DNA of 64,000 nucleotides, taken from the NCBI GenBank assembly GCA_029959295.1, contig JASCOH010000005.1, positions 1-64,000 on the forward strand. Reading direction: 5' to 3'. The notes beneath the pieces are model-generated. The model searched no databases. It worked only from the letters and a program-made list of their open reading frames with translations, and had not been told where the DNA came from. This stretch comes from Flavobacteriaceae bacterium PS02334 (GTDB lineage Bacteria > Bacteroidota > Bacteroidia > Flavobacteriales > Flavobacteriaceae). Shown here one piece after another: positions 18,597 to 26,900 of this stretch (position 1 is the stretch's first letter; each line of letters begins with the position of its first letter). The position numbers and the translations under genes are program-made.

Positions 18597-20504
18597 TTAT
18601 TTTTGCCAATCATCGCTTCTGAATGGAGGTGTTGCCAAACCATCTTGGTTGTAAAGCATCACTTCTCCTGGTGCGTCTGCCCACAAATAACGGACAGCAA
18701 TTGGATTTGTAACTTCAGGACTGCTGACTTTTATTGTTTTCATATCGCTTTGCAAAGTTGCATTTGCTGGATAAAATTTCTTGTCGCTTCCGGCAACCAT
18801 AAATCCTGAAATGCTGGATTTTGGAGTTTCTTTTGCGAAAGTTCCGTTTGAGAAATTTACTGTTAGAGAATTTCCGTCTACTTTCATGTTGGCGTAAGTC
18901 GGTGCAGTTACAGGATTTTTTTCTCCATAAGCGACATTTTCAGCAATTAAAGCCATTCTTTTTCCAACAATTTGCTTGTGAATTGGATGGATATTGTCAT
19001 TTTCTCCAACGTCAATCAAAACCGCCATTCCTGTATTTTTCAACTCCAAGGCTTTGTTTTGAGATTCACGAAGTGTAATCCATCGGTTATTTTGGTTGTC
19101 ATAATTCGGAAGTTGCGCAAAGATAAAAGGCACGTCAGCTTTCCAGTTTTTTCTCCAATCATTGATCATTCCTTTAAATAAGTCAGCGTATTCTTTGGCA
19201 TTTTTAGAATTCGCTTCGGCTTGATACCAGATAATTCCCTTGATCTTTATTCCGAAGAAAGGCGTCACCATTCCGTTATAAAGCGAAGTCGGATATTTCG
19301 TCGGATGCTGGCGAACCGGCACTTCCTCGATATCTTTTGTTCCTGCTTCATATTTCCATTCTCCGGCAAGCGATAATTTTTGTGAAGCAGTTTCTAGATA
19401 TAATGAATTCTCATCACCTCTGAAACCTCCAATATCACCTGTGTTTTTTACGCGAATTGTGATGATATTTTTGCCAACGACAAAGTTTTTTTTATCTACT
19501 TTATAAACTCTGTCCAAATCTTTTTGATCGCTTTCACCGACTTTATTTCCATTGATGTAAGTTACATCTTCATTGTCAACACGACCAATTGCTAGAGAAA
19601 GTCCGTCTTTTACCAAATCTTTTTGCGTAAGATTGAAAGATCTCGTTACCCAAATCACGCCGTCATTCGGAGTTACTTTTGCCTTGCTCCAATAAACAGG
19701 AAGATTGATCGGTTTCCAAGAAGAAGTATTATAGTCTTTTTCAAACCATTTTTCCTTATTTCCCATGTCAAGATCATCTGCTTTTTTCTCCCAAGCTTTG
19801 AAGTCTTTTTTATAGACATTCATAATATTTCCAAAATCCATAGATTTCATTTCATCAACTACTTTCTTTGCAGAAGCGTGTTTTCCCATTAAATCTTCGC
19901 TCATCCAAGCTTCAATATTTGTCCCTCCCCAAGAAGAATTTATCAATCCGATCGGCACATTGTATTTTTGGAATAATTCTCTTCCGAAGAAATAAGCAAC
20001 GGCAGAAAAACCTTCGCCACTTTCAGGAGAACACGTCAGCCAAGTTCCTTTTTCAATATCTTTTTGTGGCGTTCCGGCCATTGTTCTTGAAACTTGAAGC
20101 AATTTTATTTTTTCATAGCTCGCTTTTGCCAATTCTTCTTTTCCGTTTCTAGCATCTTCTAATTTCCAGCCCATGTTTGACTGGCCTGAACAGAACCAAA
20201 CGTCGCCAACATAAATATCTTTAAGCGCAATTGTATTGTCTTCAGAAATTTTCATTTCATAAGGGCCACCAGCTTTCATTGCAGGAAAATCCACACTCCA
20301 TTCGCCGTTTGCATTGGTTTTGGCTTCCTTATTTAGATTATTAAAATTGACTTTTACAGTTTTTCCAGATTCGCTCCAGCCATAAACTGTAATCACGGCA
20401 TCACGCTGTAAAACCATATGATCAGAGAAAAATTTAGGAAGCGTGACTTTTGCGAAAGAAAAGCCCGTAAACAGCAGAAAAAGTATTGGAATTATTTTTT
20501 TCAT
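18597..20504 (-). CDS. Sialate O-acetylesterase family protein (SGNH)
   Basis: A 635-residue exported esterase. A signal peptide (residues 1-18) precedes a beta-sandwich, then the SGNH block I with nucleophile Ser in CSGQSNMGW (about 107-115), a block with NSSWGGTNIEAW, and a C-terminal DxxH-type dyad in ENDNIHP. A jelly-roll-like insertion (about 270-390) splits the hydrolase domain, as in this family. These enzymes remove O-acetyl groups from sugars. Its promoter carries the same operator as the FadR/GntR regulator gene of the alginate locus, so here it may deacetylate acetylated alginate or another uronate polymer (inference), not sialic acid. Confidence 0.88.
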   Translation of the reverse strand: MKKIIPILFLLFTGFSFAKVTLPKFFSDHMVLQRDAVITVYGWSESGKTVKVNFNNLNKEAKTNANGEWSVDFPAMKAGGPYEMKISEDNTIALKDIYVGDVWFCSGQSNMGWKLEDARNGKEELAKASYEKIKLLQVSRTMAGTPQKDIEKGTWLTCSPESGEGFSAVAYFFGRELFQKYNVPIGLINSSWGGTNIEAWMSEDLMGKHASAKKVVDEMKSMDFGNIMNVYKKDFKAWEKKADDLDMGNKEKWFEKDYNTSSWKPINLPVYWSKAKVTPNDGVIWVTRSFNLTQKDLVKDGLSLAIGRVDNEDVTYINGNKVGESDQKDLDRVYKVDKKNFVVGKNIITIRVKNTGDIGGFRGDENSLYLETASQKLSLAGEWKYEAGTKDIEEVPVRQHPTKYPTSLYNGMVTPFFGIKIKGIIWYQAEANSKNAKEYADLFKGMINDWRKNWKADVPFIFAQLPNYDNQNNRWITLRESQNKALELKNTGMAVLIDVGENDNIHPIHKQIVGKRMALIAENVAYGEKNPVTAPTYANMKVDGNSLTVNFSNGTFAKETPKSSISGFMVAGSDKKFYPANATLQSDMKTIKVSSPEVTNPIAVRYLWADAPGEVMLYNQDGLATPPFRSDDWQK

Positions 20505-20549
20505 AGGAAGTTGAGTTTTGAAAACTAAGGCTAAACTATGTAATTAAAA

Positions 20550-20561
20550 TTGGTTGACCAA
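20550..20561. promoter_or_regulatory. FadR/GntR-type operator in the acetylesterase promoter
   Basis: TTGGTTGACCAA is a TTGGT-nn-ACCAA palindrome. Its spacing and half-sites match known UxuR/ExuR-type operators of the FadR subfamily. On the minus strand it reads TTTGGTCAACCAATTT and overlaps the TTTG of the -7 box. The identical block occurs before the regulator gene at 21094-21108. Confidence 0.75.
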
Positions 20562-20566
20562 AAATA
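20559..20566 (-). promoter_or_regulatory. -7 promoter box of the acetylesterase gene
   Basis: On the minus strand TATTTTTG matches TAnnTTTG exactly and lies about 55 bp upstream of the start codon. Its last three bases belong to the TTGGTCAACCAA operator, so bound regulator would block it. The -33 TTG is not clear. Confidence 0.6.
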
Positions 20567-20705
20567 GTTTTAAGATATTTGTAATTTTAACTAAAAATAA
20601 TTGCCAGATGTGCAATTAATATAGGTTTCTGTAATAAATGTAATAATTAGTAATTAACAGATTGCTTTTGAAGATAATTTTTTGGTAGATTTTGGGAAAA
20701 GGCAT

Positions 20706-20741
20706 AAAAAAAGGAGTTCTCACGTTGTGAAAAACTCCTTT
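20706..20741 (-). terminator. Strong intrinsic terminator for leftward transcription
   Basis: AAGGAGTT (20711-20718) pairs with AACTCCTT (20733-20740), extended inward by TCAC/GTGA around loop GTT. On the minus strand a T-run follows at once. On the plus strand the T-run is about 10 nt away, so leftward use is favoured. No annotated gene transcript would naturally end here, which implies an orphan minus-strand RNA. Confidence 0.75.
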
Positions 20742-20797
20742 AAGGCCTATTTTTTACATCCATTATGCAAAGTTGCATCGCTTTTGGGAAGTGGTTG
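20737..20797. repeat. Three-copy PUL element, copy A
   Basis: Starts with CCTTTAAGG. The core runs from CCATT (20760) to GTGG (20794) and contains ATGCAAAGTTGCATCGCTT. The ends CCATT and AAGTGG are imperfect inverted repeats. Copies B and C lie before the first PL6 gene and before susC. Confidence 0.75.
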
Positions 20798-20809
20798 AGC
20801 TTTTTTACG

Positions 20810-20821
20810 TTATAGAATGTA
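20810..20821. repeat. TTATAGAATGTA 12-mer shared with the susC leader
   Basis: An identical 12-mer, followed in both places by a GC and a TAAA, lies at 23936-23947, 14-25 nt upstream of the susC ATG. It makes this region resemble a shortened susC leader, or supplies a second antisense pairing site. Confidence 0.6.
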
Positions 20822-20841
20822 GCATAAATCTGTCCTTAGAA

Positions 20842-20849
20842 CAAAATTA
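20842..20849 (-). promoter_or_regulatory. -7 box of the candidate small RNA
   Basis: The minus strand reads TAATTTTG, an exact TAnnTTTG match. The nearest TTG on that strand (20865-20867) gives a 15-bp spacer, shorter than usual, so the promoter is tentative. Confidence 0.4.
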
Positions 20850-21067
20850 AGGAATTAAATGAAACAATATGTAAAGAGCGAGTTAATAATAAAATCAGGA
20901 TTGATACTTTTTTGCATAAAAAATAAAATAATAGAAGCGAAAACGTTATAGCAAAATTGTTAAAAGCTTGTGTTTTGAAAAATCAAATGCAATAAATAGC
21001 CAATTAATTAAATAATAATTAGATATTTTAGCATAAAATTTAATTATATGAAAAAAATATCGAATTA

Positions 21068-21097
21068 TTTGTTGATATAAAAAAAAGCGTATATTTG
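21068..21097 (+). promoter_or_regulatory. Promoter of the FadR/GntR regulator gene
   Basis: TTTG at 21068-21071, an 18-bp spacer, and TATATTTG at 21090-21097 fit the Bacteroidota -33/-7 consensus. The -7 box runs directly into the operator TTGGTCAACCAA, indicating autoregulation. Confidence 0.7.
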
Positions 21098-21106
21098 GTC
21101 AACCAA
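21095..21106. promoter_or_regulatory. FadR/GntR-type operator in the regulator's own promoter
   Basis: TTGGTCAACCAA, TTGGT-nn-ACCAA symmetry, 11 bp before the ATG and overlapping the -7 box. It is the reverse complement of the operator at 20550-20561, and the flanking TTTGGTCAACCAATTT block is identical in the two promoters when read in the direction of transcription. Confidence 0.8.
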
Positions 21107-21117
21107 TTTAATAGAAA

Positions 21118-21849
21118 ATGCAAGAGTTTGGTTTAAATGGATTTAAATCTTCGGAAGAAGAAGAAATCATCAAGAAAATAAGAGATTTAATTACTTCAAA
21201 TAAGTTGAAACCTGGAGACAGGCTTCCGTCAGAACGAAAACTTTCAGAAGAATTCGGAGTAAGCCGTGGAAATGTCAGAGAAGTGATCCAAAAGTTAGAG
21301 TTTTATGGATTGCTAAAAACGCTTCCACAAAGCGGAACTGTAGTTGCAAACATGGGCGTTCCGGCATTAAGTGGCATGATTACAGATATTTTGCAATTGA
21401 AAAAGCCAGATTTTAAATCTTTGGTAGAAAGCAGAATTATGCTTGAAATGCAAGTGGTGGCTTTGGCGGCAGAAAGAAGAACTGAAACGCATCTTGAAAA
21501 TATCAAAGAAGCACTTGAAGCTTATCGCCTAAAAGTAGAAAACAATGAAGATGCCGTCGAAGAAGATTTGATGTTTCATTTGAAAATTTCTGAAGCCAGC
21601 GGCAATCCGGTTTTGAATACGCTGATGTTAATTATTACGCCAGAAATTATTGCCAATTTTGAAAAATACCACGTCTGTAAAAAATCGATGACAGGAGATA
21701 ATCTTATCGAGCACCAGCAGATTTTTGACGCCATAAAAGAGAAAAATCCAGAGAAAGCAAAAAGAGAATTGCAGTTTCATTTCAAGACGTTGTATGAATA
21801 CTGCAATAAAACAGAAACTCTTGCCAATATAAACGAGAGTATTTTTTAG
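21118..21849 (+). CDS. FadR subfamily GntR transcriptional regulator
   Basis: A 243-residue regulator. The N-terminal winged helix-turn-helix (about 14-80) has the GntR signature PGDRLPSERKLSEEFGVSR. The C-terminal FCD ligand domain has candidate metal ligands Asp150, His154, His199 and His221. FCD regulators commonly sense sugar acids; in an alginate locus KDG or DEH is a reasonable ligand (inference). Its promoter and the acetylesterase promoter carry the same operator over the -7 box, so it is probably an autorepressor released by a uronate. No such site was seen before susC or the PL6 genes. Confidence 0.92.
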   Translation: MQEFGLNGFKSSEEEEIIKKIRDLITSNKLKPGDRLPSERKLSEEFGVSRGNVREVIQKLEFYGLLKTLPQSGTVVANMGVPALSGMITDILQLKKPDFKSLVESRIMLEMQVVALAAERRTETHLENIKEALEAYRLKVENNEDAVEEDLMFHLKISEASGNPVLNTLMLIITPEIIANFEKYHVCKKSMTGDNLIEHQQIFDAIKEKNPEKAKRELQFHFKTLYEYCNKTETLANINESIF

Positions 21850-21915
21850 TCCTTTAAAAGGAAAATAGACGGTTATTACCATTGTGTAAAGTTGCATCGC
21901 TTGGGGAAGTGGATG
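21850..21915. repeat. Three-copy PUL element, copy B
   Basis: Begins at the regulator stop with TCCTTTAAAAGGA, then GACGGTTATTACC and the core CCATTGTGTAAAGTTGCATC and onward to GAAGTGG (21879-21912). It is nearly identical to copy C over about 66 nt. It lies 40 bp upstream of the first PL6 start, in position to be part of that mRNA leader. Confidence 0.8.
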
Positions 21916-21955
21916 ATATAATTGAGTAACAAGTTAATCCTAAAATAGTAGTATT

Positions 21956-23746
21956 ATGGGTGTTAAATACTTTTTTACAATAATAGCAGTAGTTCTTTTT
22001 GGCAGAAATATGCATTCGCAGACTTTTGTCAACACAAGACAAACATTGCAGACAGCAATAAATGCTGCAGTTCCTGGTTCGACAATTATTGTTAGAAACG
22101 GAACTTATAATGATTTTTATGCAAGTGTTACCACAAAATCAGGAACGGCTGCAAATCCGATTACGATTAAAGCAGAAACTGTCGGAGGCGTGACTTTGAC
22201 AGGAGATTCTAGATTTACTATGAAAAAATCTGAAAATATAAAATTTGAAGGATTTGTTTTTGACTGTACGGGCAGCAATACTTTGATCAAGTTAGAAGCG
22301 TGCAATAACATCAGAATCACAAGAAATGTGTTTGAATTGGATACGCCAGTTGCCATAAAATGGATTGTAGTTGTTGGAACTTTTGATGATTATACATTTC
22401 AATTTCTAAGCCACCACAACAGAATCGACCACAATACATTCAAAAATAAGTTTACTGGAGGAAATTTTATCACGATTGACGGAACTTACAGCCAAGACAG
22501 AACTATCGGCCATCAATCACAATATGACAGAATCGACCACAATTATTTTTACAATAACTCGCCGAGAGCTGTTAATGAAAAAGAATCTATCCGAATTGGA
22601 AACAGCCAATTGTGCAATTCAAGCGGTTTCACAACGGTAGAATTTAATTTATTTGAAGAATGCGACGGAGATCCGGAGATTGTTTCGGTAAAATCAAACG
22701 ATAACCTGATCAGACACAATACGTTCAACAGAAATCATGGAACACTGACGCTTCGCCAAGGAAACAGAAGCAGAGTCGAAGGTAATTATTTCTTCGGAGG
22801 TGGAAAACCAAACGGAATGATGGAAACACAGCCAATTTACACGGGCGGCATCAGAGCTTATGGAACCGATCACGTGATTGTAAATAATTATATGGAAGGC
22901 CTGCAAGGAACAGTTTGGGATGCGCCGATAACTTTAACGCAAGGCGAGGTTATCACTGGGCAAAGCACAAATACGAGCCTTCATTATAGAGGAGAAAGAA
23001 TCACGATTGCTTACAATACTTTGGTAAATAATGCCTACGGAATTGAAATCGGGTATCCAAAAGCAGATGGTTCTTACAATAAAAGATTAGCAGATATTAA
23101 GATTGCAAATAATATAGTAGTCGGTTCACAAAATAATCTGGTTAAGATTTATGCCAACCAACAAGGCGCGGTGACTTGGTCAAATAATATAATGTATGCG
23201 ACTGGTTCTGCCCAAATTGTTACGGGAGGTCCAGCTTTTACAGCAAGTGAAGTTTTAGTTCAGAATCCGAATTTGGCTTTAAGCGGCACAATTTGGAAAT
23301 CAACAGCAACTTCGCCAGTAATTGCCAACGGAATTCCAGCTTTGACATTGACTGAAGACATCGATGGGCAATCTAGGCCGGCATTAAGCAACGCCGGCGC
23401 TGATCATTTCAGTACTGAGTTGGTTACTTATTTTCCGGTGGGAATCTCTGATGTTGGTCCGGGATCTCCAGAAGAAATGCCGCTTTCTGTGATCACTTCA
23501 AAAGTGCCTGCGATTGTGCTTTATCCAAATCCTACGAAGGGAAATTTTGAATTAGCTCTTCCAAATTCTGAAAGTGAATTAAATGTCGAAGTATACAATA
23601 TTCACGGGCAATTAATTTTAAATGGAACACATCAAGTTGTTTCTGGAAAAATCGCCTTGAGCCTTGAAAATCAACCTGCAGGAATGTATATCGTAAGAAT
23701 AAATTCAAGCGGAAAAACACAAAATTATAAAGTTGTAAAACAATAA
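21956..23746 (+). CDS. PL6 family alginate lyase with T9SS sorting domain
   Basis: A 596-residue secreted lyase. A signal peptide (about 1-21) precedes a right-handed parallel beta-helix of the PL6/chondroitinase B family (about 25-490), then a T9SS domain (YPNPTKGNFEL, about 522-596). The probable catalytic pair is Lys246 (VSVKS) and Arg267 (LRQGNR), 21 residues apart as in characterised PL6 enzymes. It should cleave alginate by beta-elimination outside the cell or on its surface. It is the shorter, single-helix type of PL6. First gene after the regulator; element B is in its leader. Confidence 0.9.
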   Translation: MGVKYFFTIIAVVLFGRNMHSQTFVNTRQTLQTAINAAVPGSTIIVRNGTYNDFYASVTTKSGTAANPITIKAETVGGVTLTGDSRFTMKKSENIKFEGFVFDCTGSNTLIKLEACNNIRITRNVFELDTPVAIKWIVVVGTFDDYTFQFLSHHNRIDHNTFKNKFTGGNFITIDGTYSQDRTIGHQSQYDRIDHNYFYNNSPRAVNEKESIRIGNSQLCNSSGFTTVEFNLFEECDGDPEIVSVKSNDNLIRHNTFNRNHGTLTLRQGNRSRVEGNYFFGGGKPNGMMETQPIYTGGIRAYGTDHVIVNNYMEGLQGTVWDAPITLTQGEVITGQSTNTSLHYRGERITIAYNTLVNNAYGIEIGYPKADGSYNKRLADIKIANNIVVGSQNNLVKIYANQQGAVTWSNNIMYATGSAQIVTGGPAFTASEVLVQNPNLALSGTIWKSTATSPVIANGIPALTLTEDIDGQSRPALSNAGADHFSTELVTYFPVGISDVGPGSPEEMPLSVITSKVPAIVLYPNPTKGNFELALPNSESELNVEVYNIHGQLILNGTHQVVSGKIALSLENQPAGMYIVRINSSGKTQNYKVVKQ

Positions 23747-23751
23747 AATAT

Positions 23752-23773
23752 ATACAAATCATAGCATTTGTAT
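23752..23773. promoter_or_regulatory. ATACAAAT-n6-ATTTGTAT inverted repeat
   Basis: Perfect 8-bp arms with spacer CATAGC, starting 6 bp after the PL6 stop. It could be an operator for the susC promoter or a weak terminator of the PL6 transcript; the AT-only stem and lack of a long T-run make the operator reading slightly better. Confidence 0.45.
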
Positions 23774-23838
23774 CCTTTTGAGAGGAAATTGACGGTTATG
23801 GCCATTGTGTAAAGTTGCATCGCTTGGGGAAGTGGATT
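23773..23838. repeat. Three-copy PUL element, copy C
   Basis: TCCTTTTGAGAGGAAATTGACGG, then the core CCATTGTGTAAAGTTGCATC onward to GAAGTGG (23802-23835). The core is identical to copy B. It lies about 125 bp before susC. The ends CCATT/AAGTGG can pair, and the inner CGCTT-GGGG-AAGTG can form an alternative small hairpin. Confidence 0.8.
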
Positions 23839-23960
23839 ACTTACTAAACATTAGTGTCAAGAGTGAAAATCTGAGTAATCGGGTTTATTTATAAGGAAAA
23901 AACGAGGCTACCACCATTGTTTTTTAACCTTACTATTATAGAATGTAAGCAATAAATTTT

Positions 23961-26900
23961 ATGAAATTAAAAACATTTTTTCTGCTCTCGGCTTTACTGC
24001 TGACGAGTTTTATCTTCGCACAAGATTCTTATACTTTGACCGGAAAAGTCGTTTCGGCTGAAGATAGTTCCACGCTTCCAGGCGCTTCAGTAACAATTCT
24101 TGGAACAAAAAAATCAGTGATTACTGATATTGACGGAGCTTTTTCTATCAAAGTAAATACTGGAAGTTCTATTCAGGTTGCTTTTATAGGAAAACAAAGC
24201 AGAGTCATTTTATTGGATGGAACCACAGAAATCTCGATAGAATTGAGCGATGAAAAAACGAAACTTGATGAAGTTGTCGTAGTAGGTTATGGTACGCAGA
24301 AAAAATCGTCTATAACGGGATCAGTTTCCAAATTAGAGAATACAAATCTTGACGAAAACGCAGTTTCCAGAGTTGACAAGGCTTTGCAAGGAAGAATTGC
24401 AGGTCTTCAAATCCAGAATATTTCTACAGAAGTCGGTGAAGCGCCACAAATCAGAATTCGCGGTCTTGGTTCAATCAGCGCGAGCAGCGATCCGCTTGTC
24501 GTTGTCGATGGTTTCCCGGTTCAAAATGCTTTGGAATTTATAAATCCGAGTACGATTGAGTCTGTTGAAGTCTTGAAAGATGCAAGTTCTACAGCAATTT
24601 ATGGTTCTCGCGGTGCCAACGGAGTTATCCTAATTACTACCAAATCAGGTTCTGATACTAAAACTTTATATGAATTCAAGTCTTATTTTGGAGTAAAATC
24701 AGTTTACGAAAAAATCGACCTTCTTGATACCTATGAATATACTGACATGCTTCGCAATGAAAGACAGCTTGATGAAAATTACAGAGCAGGCTTAACAGGA
24801 GCAACACCAGGAACAATTGCTTACACGTCTCGTGAAAAAGGAATGCGTCAAGTAGCTGACAATGGCGGAAACACCGATTGGCAAGATGAAGGAACGCGCA
24901 ATTTTGCGACTATCAAAAACTACCAATTAAATGTTTCTGGTGGCGGAAAAACTTCAAACTATTACGTTTCTGGACAATACATCGAAGACGAAGGAATCAT
25001 GTCAGATAACTTCTTGAAACGTGTGAATTTCCAAAGCCGCATTCGTGCAAAACTAAGCCCAAAATTAACACTTGACGTGAACGTAAGACCTTCTTACAGC
25101 GTCAAAAGAAGATCAACAATCGCTTATTCTGATTTGACAAGATCTTTGAGTTTCATGCCGGTTTACCACAATGCTTACACGGCAGCGCTCACAGGTTACC
25201 CTGAAGGTTCTTATGCGCAGGGAAGACATTTCAACAACGTGAATTTCAACTATACAGATGAAAACGGAGTGCCTCAAAATTACACGACGTCACTTTGGGG
25301 AACCAACAATAACACGCCGATTTCTAGAATGGAAAATGAAAAAAGATTTTACCATGATTACAGAATGCTGACCAATTTCGCTTTAGATTGGAAAATTACC
25401 AAAGATCTGACTTTCAGAACTTCTGGAGGAGCAAATGTAGATTATTCAAATTATGAGCGTTTCCGTAATTCAAAAGCAGATCAAACCGCACAAGTAATCG
25501 GAGAAGATGACAGCAACTTGAATGTGAACTTGCTGACTGAAAATACGCTGACTTACAAATATAAAAATGACAACCACAGTTTTGATATTCTTGGTGGTTT
25601 TACTTACCAAAAAACAAATATTAAAGGAACTGGAATCTACGGAACGCAATTTCCGTCTGATTATATCGAAACAATTAATGCGGCCAACGTAATTGACGCA
25701 AACGAAACTTTTACAAGAAAAGAAAACATCGGTTTGGTATCTTATTTGGCGAGAGTGAATTATGCTTACAAAGACAAATATCTTTTGTCAATTGCAGCAC
25801 GTGCTGACGGTTCTTCACTTTTCGGACCTGAAAATAAATACGGACTTTTCCCTTCTGCTTCTATCGGATGGAATGTGAGCGAGGAAAATTTCTGGAAAGA
25901 AAACGTAGATTTTATCAATAGATTTAAGTTAAGAACAAGCTTTGGTGTGACCGGAAATAACGATATCACGAATTATTCTTTCACCAATTTGCTTTACACT
26001 TCAAACTATTCTTTAGGAACAGGAACAGGAAGCGTGACCTCTGGTCTTGCTGAAAACGGAAGCGTTTTAGGCAATCCAGAAATCGGCTGGGAACAGACTT
26101 TAGAGTATGATTCTGGTGCTGACATCAGCTTTTTCGGAAACAAATTGAATTTGACTTTTGACTATTATTATTCGGTAACTGACAAATTGCTTTTGCAGCA
26201 AAATGTTTCTTACATCACAGGTCACGACCAGTTTTTTAACAACATCGGAAAAATCCAGAATAGAGGTTATGAGATCGAAGTTTCAGGGAATTTAAGAACT
26301 AAGAATTTCTCTTGGAAACCAAGTTTCAACATTTCTGCAAACCAAAATAAATTGATTTCTCTTGGTGGCGAAGCGCAATTCATCAGCCAGGGTGAAAGAA
26401 ACGAAGAATATATCGCAAAAGTTGGTGACAAAGCAATCCAATTCTACGGATATAAAATGATCGGAGTTTGGCAAAGCGCTGACGAATTGGCAAATAATCC
26501 GCATTCTCCAGACGATGCTGTTGGAGGAATCAGAGTCGCAGATATCAACGGTGACGGAGTTATCAATGCTTCAGACAGAACCACTTTAGGAAGCCCGTTT
26601 CCAGATTTTACTTGGGGATTTTATAACTCATTTACATATAAAAATATCGACTTGAATTTCTTGGTACAAGGTTCTGTCGGAGGTGAAGTTTTCTTCGGAG
26701 ACGGATATTACAACGAGATGAGGTATTTATACAAAGATTTCACGCAAGGAAGATGGTTCAGCGAAGGAGTTCCTGCAACAAAACCACGTGAAAACAACGG
26801 TAGGGCTTGGCAAAACACAGATTATTTGATTCAAGACGCTTCTTACATGTCATTGAGAACAGTGACTTTGGGCTACACAGTTCCTGAAGATTTCATTAAA

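Larger units (their letters stand above)
20705..20835 (-). ncRNA. Candidate antisense small RNA (about 130 nt)
   Basis: A leftward unit with its own signals: -7 box TAATTTTG (minus strand of 20842-20849), body 20835-20741, and a strong terminator. No gene lies inside it and the next gene downstream has its own promoter beyond the terminator. The RNA would contain AAGCGATGCAACTTT, a perfect 15-nt complement of the leaders at 21888-21902 and 23811-23825, and TACATTCTATAA, the complement of 23936-23947 just before the susC start codon. The RNA itself is inferred; the signals and complementarity are directly visible. The alternative is a relic of a duplicated susC leader. Confidence 0.4.
20567..21067. 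other. Intergenic region between the acetylesterase and regulator genes
   Basis: No credible coding frame is present. It holds, from left to right, a strong intrinsic terminator reading leftward (20706-20741), copy A of a three-copy element (20737-20797), the 12-mer TTATAGAATGTA shared with the susC leader (20810-20821), a minus-strand -7 box (20842-20849), and AT-rich DNA up to the gntR promoter. Together these suggest a short minus-strand transcript that is independent of both flanking genes. Confidence 0.5.
23747..23960. other. Leader/intercistronic region before susC
   Basis: A 214-bp gap without a coding frame. It carries an 8-bp perfect inverted repeat (23752-23773), copy C of the three-copy element, then AT-rich DNA and TTATAGAATGTA next to the susC start. 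The density of conserved features suggests post-transcriptional or operator control of susC. Confidence 0.5.

Noticed and set aside
20705-20835. An attC site or transposon end at the three-copy element
   Set aside because: No integrase or transposase nearby, no target-site duplications, and terminal repeats are imperfect and short.
21881-21911. Reading the three-copy element as the promoter (-7 box) of the PL6 and susC genes
   Set aside because: TAAAGTTG is one mismatch from TAnnTTTG in copies B and C, but copy A has CAAAGTTG and no copy has a TTG at the right distance upstream; similarity extends far beyond a promoter box.
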